In this document: positions 35,629 through 46,345 of the stretch, one piece after another
How positions within the stretch are numbered: the first letter of the stretch is position 1
Layout: every line of letters starts with the position of its first letter
Assembly (NCBI GenBank): GCA_951804985.1
Contig: OX638131.1
Coordinates: 55,790,604 to 55,854,603 of the forward strand
Source of the DNA: Dryomyza anilis
Lineage: Eukaryota > Arthropoda > Insecta > Diptera > Dryomyzidae
DNA: 64,000 bases
Direction of reading: 5' to 3'
Program-made: the position numbers and the translations under genes
Notes under the pieces: generated by a model
What the model saw: the letters and a program-made list of their open reading frames with translations, nothing else
Database searches by the model: none
Told to the model about the DNA's origin: nothing

Positions 35629-37930
35629 AATTTATTCAGCTTAACCTAAATCACTGCAAAGCTGCACAGGACTTGCTTTCGCAAACCATTTGCGAAATTT
35701 GTGTTGATGTTGCTATCGTATGTGACCAGTACAGAGAAATTCCAAATAGTGTATGGGCATCAGAATCAACTGGCAAGGCGGCGGTTTGGACGTGCGGAAA
35801 ACGTGCGATTGACGAAATTTCAGAGAATTTGGAGGACGGCTACGTAAGAGCAAAAATTGGGGGGATACATGTATTCAGCTGTTACGCACCACCGAATACT
35901 ACGCTGCCACAGTATGAGCGCATGCTAGACTGCTTGATAAAAGATGCAACGATACACAGCCCGGCAGTAATTGCTGGTGATTTCAACGCATGGGCGGTTG
36001 AGTGGGAAAGCCGAAAGATAAACCCAAGAGGGCGCATACTGTTGGAAGCATTTTCCAACAGTACATGGTGCTGGCGAACATCGGTAATGTGCATACCTTC
36101 TGGGCGAGAGGAACGGGAGGAGAACGTTTGTAAGCAATGCATTGGCAAGGAATGTGGAATGGTGCGTCATCGAACACTACACACACAGCGACCACCAAGT
36201 ACTCCGCTGCAATCACACGCACACGAACCGTCGACCAGTTTCGAAAAAAGAACACAGAAGTTTCTTGGGCGTCCAAGAAACTAGATGTGGATGCATTTGT
36301 GGAAACCCTCAAACAATGCCAACAAATAGAGGGTTCAGCGGAAGGTTCCGGGCCCAGACGGTTGCAAAGGCGCCCAATATGTTCGTAGAAACATACAACC
36401 AATAACTCGCCGAAGATGTATTTCCTGTTCGATGGAAGAAGCAGAAGCTAGTACTCATCCCAATGCCAAACAAGCGTTTTGGAGATCCATCGTCATATCG
36501 ACCTATATGCCTACTCGACACGGCAGGGAAGATCCACGAAAAAGTACAACCGCTTACCAGAAGTCGTTGAGAGCAAAGACGGCCTAGCAGTACGCCAGTT
36601 TGGATTCCGTAAGTCGCGATATACCATAGTGACACAATTGGCGAGGACAGCAGGTGAGGGAAGAGGAGCCGAACAGAAGTACTGCGCACTAATAACGCTC
36701 GATATTTAGAACGTATTCAACTCTGCAAACTGGGGACGAATAAAGGATGTACTACAAAGACTTGGCATACCTGTGTATCTCGCTAACACTATATCAAGTT
36801 ACTTTTCAGACACGTACTTATGTTATGATACGGCCGACGGACCAGTATCATACAAGGTTACCGCAGGAGTCCCACAGGGTTCAGTTCTCGACCCGTTACT
36901 CTGGAATATTATGAACAACGACGTTCTTAAGCTACCAATGCCAGAGGAAGTAACCATAGTCAGCTTTGCTGACGATATAGCAGTTGTAGTGACTGCACCA
37001 CACATTGACGATGTTGAGATGTACGCAAACGAGGCGACAAATAAAATAAGACGATGGTTGGACAGAGTCGGCCTGAGACTGGCGGAGCACAAAACGGAAG
37101 TAATACTGATTAGCAAAAGACGGAAGCAAGATGCAATCAAAATCACGATGGGTGAACACGAAATCTCATCCAAGAAGTCTCTCAAATACCTCGGGGTGAT
37201 GATCGACTCCAGGCCCAACTTTGACGCGCACCATAAAGCATCAAATGTCAGTGCGGCGCTATCGCGAATGATGCCCAACGTAGGAGGACCAAGGCAGGGT
37301 AAAATGCTTACTATTTCTAGAGTGGGGAGCTCTATATTGATGTATGCGGCACCGGTGTGGTCAAAAGCACTCATGAGCAAAAGCAAATGGAGACCGCATG
37401 CGTGTTGGAAGGAATGATCCCAATTGACCTACTTGCCGAAAAGGCGCGCCGGTTATACAAAAGAGAAAATGGATCACACAGAGAAAGATGCATATTGGAG
37501 AGGGACGAGTCTATAAAGCGATGGCAAAATGGTGATATCAATTACAGAAACGCCAATGGACCCACAAACTAATTCCAGACGTATGGCTGAGAAGATAACA
37601 TGGTGTCGTAAATTACTACCTGAAGCAATTCCTAACCGGCCATGGGGGTTATAAGGAGTACCTACACTAATTTGGCCTGGATGGATCACCGACCTGCCCC
37701 ACGTGTGAAGCAGAAGCGGAAGACCCACAGCACGTGCTTTTTCACTGCCCAAGATTCAAATCGCAGAGAGAGCGCCTGGAGCAGACGTTATAAGCAAGGG
37801 TGATGCCACATAATATTGTGACTGAGATTCTGAAGACTGAAGATAACTGGACCGAGGTCGATAGAACAGTAAAAGAAATACACGAGCAACTACTGCAGGC
37901 AGAACGCAGTAGAAAAGAAGATCGGGCAAT
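35625..37930 (+). pseudogene. R1-like ORF2 (endonuclease-RT-zinc finger), copy 3, frameshifted
   Basis: ATG at 35625 overlaps the ORF1 stop. Endonuclease: IQLNLNHCKAAQDLLSQT, AAVWTCGKRAI, GGIHVFSCYAPP and IAGDFNAWAVEWESR. The SDH catalytic motif (HYTHSDHQ) is at about 36180 in a shifted frame. RT: FGFRKSRYTIVT (36600), ITLDI followed by a stop at 36707, TAGVPQGSVLDPLLWNIM (36860), VSFADDIAVVV (36960) and LKYLGVMIDSRPNFDAH. The C-terminus keeps VLEGMIPIDLLAEKARRLYK and, in another frame near 37690, CPTCEAEAEDPQHVLFHC, a complete CCHC finger. It would encode the target-primed reverse transcription enzyme; here it is split over at least five frames. Confidence 0.87.
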
Positions 37931-38089
37931 ACAAACAATATGAGGCAGAAAGAGCCCCGCGAAGCAGTACCGCGGGTCGTGGATGATAAAGGAGTTGGTT
38001 TTAGTCGGTATGAATCCGACATAACTGGCTGAACAGGAGCTCATCAGTATCATTGGAAGATTTACACCTCCCAACGTTGAAAAAAATAT

Positions 38090-38103
38090 ATAGATAGATA
38101 GTC
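38090..38103. repeat. Short TAGA tract, right border of R1-like copy 3
   Basis: TATATAGATAGATAG directly after the 3' UTR A-run of copy 3. Only about three units, but the same repeat as the other borders. Confidence 0.8.
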
Positions 38104-39659
38104 TGATGAAGAAATTAAACAATCACTGCACTCACATATAAACAGTGTTTTTATTTTGCATGAGAACATCATAAACATTTTGTTGTTCCACTTTTGCACA
38201 AAGTTTATGAAAATTCATTTGGCATAATACGAGACACATTCTTTAATAATCTCATTAAAACATATTAAACAATTAGCTATCAGCGGAAACGATATACTGG
38301 CACGACTTGTATGATTCGCAGTCAAATGTAGACTAAAACTTATGATAATTTTTTCAAACTATTACCCTGTGGCTATTGTGTAACTTCACCATAAAAAAAA
38401 ATCATACCTTTGGTCAGCTTTTTCTTGCTTCACAAGAGTGGTCGGTTCGCAAGATTTAGATCAATTATAAGTTCGAACAGTGGTCTAATGATCCTCAAAA
38501 CTTAACATTAGGACAAAAAAATAGAATACATTTTCCGTTCCGGCCATTTTTGTGATCTTGTGTAAATTTATGATTTTATAATATTATTCTATTCTTTTAC
38601 CACTTCTAAGTAAAAAGAGATTGAAGAAAGATTTTTAATATTAAAAGGTATCACGTTTTATCAATAGTTTACGTTCTGGTCCTTTTTCTTTAATTCTGTT
38701 GCTCTGTCTTCAGTCGGTTTTTTTTTTTCATTTTTTTGTCACTTTAATTCTACTTAAAGAAGCGAGATAATTTTTATTTTATGTTGTGCACCGTCAGGTT
38801 AAGTAAAATCAGCCGTGATTTATTTGTAAATAATGTGCTTGAACCTATTATATAATATATTAGAAATCATACATTTACATTCAACAATACTGTTTAACCT
38901 GATTCACTTCCCAGAAACTTCCATTTATCTGTGTGTTTGACGGAAATCTTCTGAAAAATATTACAGATAATTAAGTTTCCCGGGATATGTTAAAAATATT
39001 TGTCAATAATATTTCAAAAAAGATTATAAAAAAAAAGTTGATGCAAAAACTTAATTGTCTGACTCTATGTCTACCGAATGCAATAAGCATTTTGCACTAG
39101 TTCAAAAAACAAAAAAACGTCCGAAGCCCACTTTTCAAACATTTTGAGGTTTTAGTCAATATATACCTTAATCCATCAAGTTTAGTGACTCCAACTACTA
39201 TATTTTTGGAGAAAAAATTACTTACATAATCAACTTTTTTTCAAAACTGACTAAGTCTATGTATTCGTAAAAATCAAATTTATCTAAGTCCTTTTCAACC
39301 AATCACAGGCGATATTGCCCCTGTCATGACTGCAAGTTTTCAAATAACTTGTGCCGTAGGATAACGTTTAAATGTTTTAAAAAGGTTTAAATAGGCAACA
39401 AAATTGCAATTACCTACCCAAATAGTTAAGAAATAATTTTAACAAATCAGAATGTCAGTAGATTCACTTGCTGTCTCAATTTTTTCATAGCTTTACACAT
39501 GGCCGCATTCTATCTTCCCCTGTGGCCTTAATTCAAATTAATTCAAACATTTGATGATATGTTTTACTTGTGAAACACTATCATCGAACGACGTATTCTT
39601 CTTCACCGAAAGATATTTAAAATAAAATATAAACTTGATAAAAAAAATTATACATTCCG
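38104..39659. other. AT-rich intronic DNA, no gene
   Basis: No reading frame or known repeat recognised. It may be the largest stretch of old intron sequence in this interval. Confidence 0.5.
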
Positions 39660-39985
39660 CAGTTCATCGTATATACTTAGGCCGAGCTCTCTCACAATTT
39701 AAGCTGTGCGTGTTATATTTGTGCTCAAAGTGGTCAGTTTAATGCCGAATCCGTATGGCAGGGTGAGAGTTTTTTATAAGCAATGTTTACTTTCGTAGGT
39801 TTGCCATTAACTGCCGAGAGGTAGCGTCATATAGAAAAATGTTTTCTATGAAAAAGATGTTGACAGTCACAGAGATTGAACCAGGGACCTTTCGGCTCGT
39901 AGTCCAACGCACCTTTTGACTCGTAGTTCAACGCACTAAGAAAGTCCGCACTAAGAAAGTCCAACGCACTAAGTCTAAGTCCATA
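39660..39985 (-). mobile_element. tRNA-derived SINE, second copy, 5'-damaged
   Basis: On the minus strand: TGCGTTGGACTACGAGCCGAAAGG, GGTTCAATCTC (B box), TTTCATAGAAAACATTTTT, GGCAAACCTACGA, ATTCGGCATTAAACTG and GAGAGAGCTCGGCC, all in the order of the copy at 22920..23231. The A-box end is replaced by short local repeats of TTAGTGCG(TTGGACT) at 39905..39985. About 80 percent similar by eye, so this family is not young. Confidence 0.88.
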
Positions 39986-40299
39986 TAAAATCTTTTCAAA
40001 CGTGACCATAGAGTAAACATCAATTGAATCTAAGTCCAACATATAAAGTTATTTATTTTAAATTCAACGTAATTCTTCGTTATTTTAAATTTATGTTATG
40101 GTTACATATTAAATTTTCAATCAAAAAACCAAATATTTCGCAAAAAAAGTAAAAAATTCAATTTATGTTGGACACGTTTGATTTTTATTTACGCAATAAT
40201 AAATATGCTTTAAAAATGCCATTAACAACAAAAATTCCGGAAAATAATTTTGTTTATTTAGAGTGGACGCTACCCTGTACATATCAGAGATTACCGAGA

Positions 40300-40510
40300 T
40301 AAGAGGCTTTTAGTTACACCTGTTAATATCATAAAGTAAGCGATATAAAGTACCATAAACGGCCTTTTTGCAACTTTTTGGGAAATCTCAACGTCTAGGG
40401 AAACTTTGAGTGCGCAGCTAGAATCAGGAGACCGAAATCAACCAAAATAGATAGATTTGTTTCTAGATTAGACCAATAGCCGTCAATTTGTAGAACAGTG
40501 TTATGAAATA
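40300..40510 (+). repeat. Fragment of the inverted-repeat family of 42235..43040
   Basis: GCGATATAAAGTACCATAAACGG, then TCAACGTCTAGGGAAA, ATCAGGAGACCGAAATCAACC and CAATTTGTAGAACAGTGTTA match the right arm of the inverted repeat at 42885..43045 in order and orientation. Confidence 0.75.
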
Positions 40511-41328
40511 ACTAGCTGGACCCGTGCACGACTCGTGCCAAGATTTTGTGAATTCATAGATATAAAGCGATTTTATTAATATAAAAAAACATTATTGTTA
40601 TTTTTTATATCAGGGGCCCGTGATTCGCTGTGGAAGTTTTTATTGGTTTTATAAATGTAGTAACCAAATAATAATTCTCCGCCAAAACAACTTCAAAATT
40701 AAATAAATAAAAAAATTGTTTCAGAAAAATAAAATTAATGTATTTTTAAATTTCAACAAGAGATTGAGCAAGTAAAGTACACGTGAGACTTTTTTTTAAT
40801 GCATAGTGTGCAAAAATACAAAAATTAATAATAATTTGTGAAACAGCGCAGCGACAGAAGACAGTGAAAATAGTGTTGTGAAAAAAATTCATGTCAAAAA
40901 CTTTGAAAGTTTAAACGTAGTTTAAACAATCAGCATCAGTGTGGTGAGTTTTAGTATGATGAATTTTTAGTGTGGTGAGTTTTAGCGTGGTGAGTTTTAT
41001 TGTGGTGAGTTTTAGTGTGGTGAGTTTTAGTGTGGTGAGTTTAAGTGTGGTGAGTTTTAGTGTGGTGAGTTTTAGTGTGGTGCATTTTTTTTTTTGTTTC
41101 ATCTTCTTAGCTTGTCTATGTGCCGAGATATATCGTTTTGAAAGTTTAGGTTGTATGGGAGGTGCCACGCCCCTTTGTCCAATCTCGCCCATATATAGCC
41201 TATGACACCCTCCGGACTCCATAGTATCCTGGTGCAAAATTTAAGTTAAATCGGTTCAGCGGTTTAGACGTGATGCTGGAACAAACAGACAGACAGACAG
41301 ACGGACCAAGAGTTTTATATATATAGAT
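40511..41328 (+). repeat. Minisatellite-bearing dispersed repeat, copy 2, next to the chico donor
   Basis: Starts ACTAGCTGGACCCGTGCACG and ends GGACCAAGAGTTTTATATATATAGAT, with the same blocks as 19703..20635. Its last base is 15 bp from the first base of chico intron 1 (41343). Holds the 15-bp minisatellite at 40938..41085. Confidence 0.82.
40938..41085 (+). repeat. 15-bp minisatellite (copy 2)
   Basis: About nine to ten units of TTTTAGTGTGGTGAG, fewer than in copy 1. Confidence 0.9.
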
Positions 41329-41343
41329 AATAAGCATAGTTAC

Positions 41344-41728
41344 CAAAAAAGGTTCTAGGTTGTTCGCAGATAGAATCCTCAATTCGCTGCAATGTTAGAA
41401 GCACTTCAAGCCATTTTACCATTTCTGTTTCAGATTCCAAAACAATTCCAAATCCACCATCTTTAGTTGAAAGTGCAATTACGTAATCATGTTTTGTGTC
41501 TAGACGTCGATTAATATTAAAGCAGTTTTTTAATGTAATTATGCGTTTTGGACTAGTTCCAGACTTGAATTTTTTTTCATTGTCAAAATACTCTAACCGG
41601 GCACAATTAGAAGATGTATCCTTATACAAAACAAAGTACTTTTTCTTCATTGTTTTCAATTTTTTTTGGTATCCCCGTAATAATATACCATCTAACACTG
41701 GAACACTGTTCGATTGTTTTGACATCAT
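41344..41728 (-). CDS. chico: Insulin receptor substrate (Chico) exon 1: start codon and PH domain
   Basis: ATG at 41728 (a second ATG follows directly). The 128 codons hold a complete N-terminal PH domain: LDGILLRGYQKKLKTMKKKY, FVLYKD, ARLEYFDNEKKF, RIITLKNCFNINRRLDTKH, DGGFGIVLESETEMVKWLEV. KKLKTMKKK, LKNCFNINRRLDTKH and DGGFGIVLE match Drosophila Chico as I remember it. The PH domain binds membrane phosphoinositides next to the insulin receptor. The exon ends ...RTFF plus one base, then the donor GTAACT. The frame can be read on into the intron for a few codons, but that tail is not protein. This is the conserved, clean reading frame amid decayed transposons, consistent with purifying selection. 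Confidence 0.94.
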
Positions 41729-41751
41729 TATAGGTTCTGAAATAATAGAGA
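41729..41751 (-). promoter_or_regulatory. chico: Probable 5' UTR and splice acceptor before the chico start codon
   Basis: On the minus strand TCTCTATTATTTCAG ends at 41737, 8 bp before the ATG, a good acceptor with a pyrimidine-rich run. It suggests a non-coding exon further upstream (higher coordinates) that I cannot locate. Alternatively the sequence is simply leader. Confidence 0.5.
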
Positions 41752-42234
41752 AGAAATATTAGAAGAAAAATAAAATTGTTTCCGCCGCACATTGGGGCCC
41801 CTGCATACAAGATAATGTATGAAGGGGCAAAAATCAAATTTATAAAAGAAAAATAAATTAATTCATAAATATTTGACACATTTATCAGTAAATGATATAA
41901 ATATTTGAGTTCTTATTACGGAGATATAATTTTATGAAATTAACAGTTGTGAAAAATTTTAAACTTTTTATTAGCTCGTCTGTCTGTTCGGTAGACATTT
42001 TTTAAATGACTTCAAACTAATTTCCCGATGAGATTGACTTGAAATTTTTATCATAGCTTAGAACTAGAAGACATTGTAATATCACATCTGTAGCTATATG
42101 TAGTTCAGTAATAAAGACATAATTTTATGATTTAATTTTAGCGATATTTGGCGGTTCGAATTATGTCACACGAAAATATGGGTATGAAAGAGAAATTTCC
42201 TCACGATTACAAATCTGTAAATATTTTTAGATCT
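41752..42234. other. Upstream flank or 5' intron of chico
   Basis: AT-rich; no gene. No promoter element can be named with confidence. Confidence 0.4.
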
Positions 42235-43040
42235 GTCAATCCTAGCGGCCACTAGTCTCCTAATTCTTGCTGTGTACTCAGAATTTTCCCTATACGTCGA
42301 GATTTTGCACAAAATCGAGTCAAAGTTGCAAAAAGGCCATTTTTGGTACTTTATATCGCAAGTTATCGCACGATTTCGACATGTTGCAGACGCAAACAAT
42401 AACAAAATAAAATAAGATCCTTGCCCTACGGATAATTGGCAAAAAAAATCTGTGTCCACCAGATATCTGTGTTTTTTTTAAAAAATCAAAAAGAAATTTG
42501 TGTTACCAAAAAAGTGTGTCGAGAGAGTAATTTATCACAATTGTTTAAGCTCTCATGAAAAACATTTAAATATTAGTTCGCAATGTGTTTGCTGTCAAAA
42601 TTTTGAAAAAATATTTTAAACTTTATCTTACTGAAATTTTACGGAATATTTTTTAAAATTTGTTTATGAAATATTTGATTAAAATGGAAGGAATTGCACG
42701 CAGATATATACAATTTCATACATATATAATGTTGTGGTGCTAGATGCAAAATCGAACAAAATTCTTAGCATCTGATATCTGGACTAATATCTGGACACAT
42801 ATTTTTTTTTGACAATTATCCGTAGGGCAAGGTTCATATTTTATTTTGTGATAAAGTTTGCGTCTGCAACATGTCGAAATCATGCGATAACTTGCGATAT
42901 AAAGAACCAAAAATGGCCTTTGTGCAAAATCTCGACGTTTAGGGAAAATTCTGAGTACGCAACAAGAATCAGGATACCGAAATCAACCGGAATTGATAGG
43001 TTTCATTCCAGATAAGGCCAACAAACCTCAATTTGTAGAA
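42235..43040. repeat. Large inverted repeat (foldback-like element) upstream of chico
   Basis: The left arm 42235..42460 and right arm 42800..43010 are reverse complements at perhaps 80-85 percent by eye: ATTATCCGTAGGGCAAGG, GCGTCTGCAACATGTCGAAATC, TAACTTGCGATATAAAG, AAAATCTCGACGT and GAATTCTGAGTACGCA each occur once per arm (in some cases with a base change). The loop is about 340 bp. No coding capacity. Could be a foldback transposon or two opposed copies of the family seen at 40300..40510. Confidence 0.82.
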
Positions 43041-43304
43041 CAGTGTTACCAAATGGAGTTAAACTGCATTTACAGTTTTTTATTTCGTGATTAAAAGGTC
43101 TTCAAACTTTCAAAGGATAAAAATTTTCGAAATATTTATGTAAATGATGCCGTAATTGGTGTCAAATAAGAGAGAAAAATCTTGGCATAATGTCCTTTAA
43201 AACTTTTATCCTAGGTTATTAAGGTTATCGGTTTAGGAAAATAATAACATATTCACAATCGTGAGATCATTATCTTTCATTTGAGTACCTATATATTAAT
43301 ATAG
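43041..43304. other. AT-rich spacer
   Basis: No gene recognised. Confidence 0.4.
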
Positions 43305-44145
43305 GTACACACAGAAAAATCCTCTTTTGGCATGAGGATCAGTGTTGCAACCGAAATACATTTGTTGTAACCTCATGTAATTAAAATGAACGTACCATTT
43401 CTAACTCTAACCGAAATGTTAGTTCGCGCAACTGTACGTTCGGTTGCCGTAAACTCACGATTGCACTTTTCATTCTGCCAACTGAGTACGTTATTGTATT
43501 AATAAAATAAATGACAAACGGAAACCTCATGTCTATCAGCAGTTCGGTTGCCAGTTTCTTACCAAAAAATGTGGATACATGCAGACATAAATAAACGTCA
43601 TAAATTTTCACAAGTGGCAAACAATAGGAAATTCATTGATTAAGTAAAAATGCGAAATAAATATATGAATATTAATAAATTCATGAATGAATTCAATACA
43701 AATTGCTGTTTAGCTAGTGAAATATAATAAAAATATGTGACCATATGTGGCATTACAAACAGTTTTTTTTTTTGCTTAATTATGATGTAATAAAATATTA
43801 AATGTATCTTCATACTGTTTTCATTTTTCAGGATACAGGAAATAATAGACATATTTTTTGAAATTGTGTGCGTGACATACTTACGCATCAAAAATACATA
43901 TAGAAAACTTTACAATATAAAAAAATATTATCAAAACAAAATTTCAATTGGAGGTTTCGACATGCTTGCTGACTTGGAGGTTTAAACAAACTCATGCTTG
44001 CTGAATAGAACGTTGGCACAACATCATGCTTGCTGACTAGGAGGTTAGCTCAATCTCATTCGTGCTGACAGCTTCCGCAACCGAATAATTCGGTATGGCA
44101 ATTTAGTTGGTTGCCGCAACAAATCAGTTTTCTGTGTGTAGGTGT
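43305..44145. mobile_element. MITE-like element with ACACACAGAAAA ends
   Basis: The left end reads GTACACACAGAAAAATCC (from 43305) and the right end, on the other strand, CTACACACAGAAAACTGATT (to 44143), giving a short terminal inverted repeat. Subterminal GCAACCGAA and TTCGGTTGC words recur on both strands (43341, 43438, 43547, 44075). No transposase frame; it is non-autonomous. Contains a short tandem array at 43955..44075. Confidence 0.55.
43955..44075 (+). repeat. ~38-bp tandem array within the MITE-like element
   Basis: Four imperfect units around CATGCTTGCTGACT(A/T)GGAGGTT at 43960, 43994, 44027 and, diverged, 44059. Confidence 0.65.
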
Positions 44146-45025
44146 ACAAGTTTTTAAATTTTTCTAGGGTACCACATGTCCGACCGCACCCTAATTTATA
44201 TATTTAGTTTACTTTTGAATCCAAACAGAGTGGATAGTTTGAAGAAGAAAAAAAATATATTTCACTTCGGCCGGTAAAGTTCAGCCTAAAAAGCTGAAAA
44301 ACGGTTGGTTACTTAACAAATATGGTCACCCCAAATTAATTATTCTTTTTAAAAGCTAAAAAATAAATTTTAATGACTTTTATAGTTTAATATAGTTTAA
44401 TAACTTTACAAAGAAAATAATTACAAAATTTTATAAGAAAAATTTCTTATGAAAATGTCTACTTTATAAAACATTTTTATTAATAACTTTGGAACGAGCC
44501 CGAACACCATTCTGAAACTTTTAGAGTTTGTTAGATATTCTTTAACATATATTTTTAAAAAAGAAAGTTATTGAGATCATTTTATTTTAATAATTTTATG
44601 ATTATTATATACATATGGTCACCCTAATATTAAAAATTTTAATATTTCCACTCTTGGTCATTTTTATAACCTTTACAAGGCCATTTAAATGGTTTCGGTA
44701 AGTTAACTATTTCCTAAGTTACAGTAAGTTAAGCTAGCGCAACTTTGTGCATTTTTTGTGCGTTTTTCATATTTCAAGGACGCATATCTCTGAAACCACT
44801 GCAGTTAGGAAACTGAAATTTTGATTTTTTTCTTAAGTTCAAGTCATAAAACCATCCCACAAAATTTAATTAATTTCTGAGATGGTGCTGGAATACCCCA
44901 TATTCATAAACCAATTTAATCAACTTTTAAATTAAAATCAACTTACTTTTTATTATTTGTGAAAGTTGTCAAAAAAGTAGACTTAACAAGCCTATGCCCT
45001 CGACTCTCACACCTGCTTGCCCAAG
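44146..45025. other. AT-rich spacer, no gene
   Basis: No open frame or repeat of note. TTTAATAACTTTACAAAG-type AT words only. Confidence 0.45.
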
Positions 45026-45183
45026 TGTTGTGAATCAGAAACGTTTTTTTATGTATTTAAGAAAGCCTGTACATAACCAGTATGCACATAAAGTTCAAAT
45101 CTAAAAGCACAATAACAGATGCATGTCAACTTAACATAACGTCAACGACGTAACTGGAACAAGTGCATAATGTTTATGAGTGC
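45026..45183 (+). repeat. Left LTR, 5' part only
   Basis: Matches 61236..61393 with a few changes. At 45183 it passes directly into the middle of gag (ctgaggacatttgc in unit 2), so the rest of the LTR, the primer site and the gag N-terminus are deleted. The fusion creates a chance ATG-started frame (MFMSAVRTFARRLERL). Confidence 0.88.
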
Positions 45184-45997
45184 TGTGAGGACATTTGCAA
45201 GAAGATTAGAAAGATTATGGGCAAACGCTAATGAAATAGCAGATTCAAGGTACAAAAAGAAAAATCTACCTACAGATGTTTTTAATACGGAACTAGTAAA
45301 CTCAGTTCTGACAGCATTCAAGGTAGGTGTAAAAGATCCGACAATAAAGGTTCTATTATTAAGTAGCAAAGCAGAAAACTTGAATGATTTATTAGATGAA
45401 GCATTAAAGGCCCAGATAACAATTCAAGGGGGTCCGAGATTCCCCGAGGAAGTGTACAGTTTCGAACAACAATCTGTAACCAGTCCAACGAATAGTATTC
45501 AAAACAATCATTTTCAAACTACCCCACTAAATCACAAAATATCAACTCAAAATAAAGCAGAAGGATCAAAAATACGACCAACATGCTCTTTTTGCCAGAA
45601 AAAAGGACATACACGAGACGAATGTATTACGCGGAAAAACACACCGTTTTGTATAGAGTGTGAAAAATATGGGCACGAATCTAGTTGGAGGTGTGCTTCC
45701 ATTAGATTAGAAGCTCAAAATAAGGAAGGGTTTGGACGTACACAAAACCATCCAGTCGTAAATAGGCAATTTTTAAACAACAATTGGCAAACAGGACATA
45801 ACACTACGTACCGTGCCAATAATAATAAAAATAATAACAATAACAATGGGAATACCCCTAGAAATAATTTAAAATGTGATTGGTGTCGTAGACTTGGTCA
45901 TGTGGAAACTAATTGCTACGCCAAGAGGGATTATCTGGCAAGGGAGAATAATGAACAAAACAAGGGAAACTACCAGGGGCCCAGCCAAGGCCAGTAA
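45184..45997 (+). pseudogene. Gypsy gag, unit 1 (C-terminal capsid and nucleocapsid)
   Basis: Open for about 270 codons. Capsid end RTFARRLERLWANANEIADS, then three zinc knuckles: CSFCQKKGHTRDEC, CIECEKYGHESSWRC (one residue longer) and CDWCRRLGHVETNC, the last two separated by an Asn-rich linker (NNKNNNNNNGN). The N-terminal coiled coil and most of the capsid are missing. It retains a 56-bp stretch (about 45323..45378) that unit 2 has lost. Confidence 0.88.
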
Positions 45998-46345
45998 GCT
46001 GGGGACCCATTAAAAATAGCAAAATTATGTCAAAAAGGGTAGAAATAGTAAATCATAAGGCTGAAGGGTCTGTGATCACATTAACTACCCAAACTCCTAA
46101 AAATGAGAAAAAACCGGTGGAGGAAAATATTGCAAATCAGACGTCGGAAGTGACCGTTGATACACATGTTGATCCACCGTGGTTTGATTGTGAGGGAGTG
46201 ACAATGGTAATTTTTGCATTAATACATTTCTTTATATATATGATTGATAATAGCAATAGGGGCAAAAATGATTAAATTAGTAGCAGATGAAACTAATCGG
46301 CAAAGATGTGTATGGGAAGAAATGCAAATAGGTCAAAAGGTGAAC
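45998..46345 (+). pseudogene. Gypsy gag-pol linker, unit 1, cut by LINE
   Basis: Frame 46027..46275 reads SEVTVDTHVDPPWFDCEGVT and then a hydrophobic run before a frameshift. The same region is open in unit 2 (56090..56686). Ends at GGTGAAC (46339..46345), where the LINE begins. Confidence 0.7.

Larger units (their letters stand above)
35037..38089 (+). mobile_element. R1-clade LINE, copy 3, bounded by TAGA arrays
   Basis: Starts GAAACAACGGGGAGTTACGACC right after the TAGA array and ends with a 3' UTR running into AAAAAATATA and TAGATAGATAG (38090..38102). Most of ORF1 is deleted; ORF2 is nearly full in extent but frameshifted. Base composition is richer in GC than the surrounding intron. 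Confidence 0.87.
10441..41343 (-). other. chico: chico intron 1, 30,903 bp, filled with transposable elements
   Basis: Bounded on the minus strand by the donor GTAACT at 41343 (after ...CCTTTTTTG) and the acceptor ...TTTTTTTTCAG at 10441. The flanking exons share strand, order (PH then PTB) and phase. Nearly all recognisable content between them is mobile DNA: at least three LINE families, a Mag-like LTR element, mariner and Tc1 pieces, two SINE copies and two minisatellite-bearing repeats. I remember fruit-fly chico as a compact gene with short introns, so this intron appears greatly expanded. Confidence 0.85.

Noticed and set aside
31596..38103. A CRISPR array or tandem gene array
   Set aside because: The regular units are simple GATA/TAGA microsatellites in a eukaryotic genome, without repeat-spacer structure.
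41315..41343. Extension of the chico PH exon to the downstream stop at 41315
   Set aside because: The frame stays open for nine codons past the donor GTAACT at 41343, but the residues are unlike IRS proteins, and the phase at 41344 joins exactly with the PTB exon.
42166..43015. Two small genes sharing SATCRN and ITCDIK peptides on opposite strands
   Set aside because: The shared peptides arise because the two arms of an inverted repeat are read on opposite strands.
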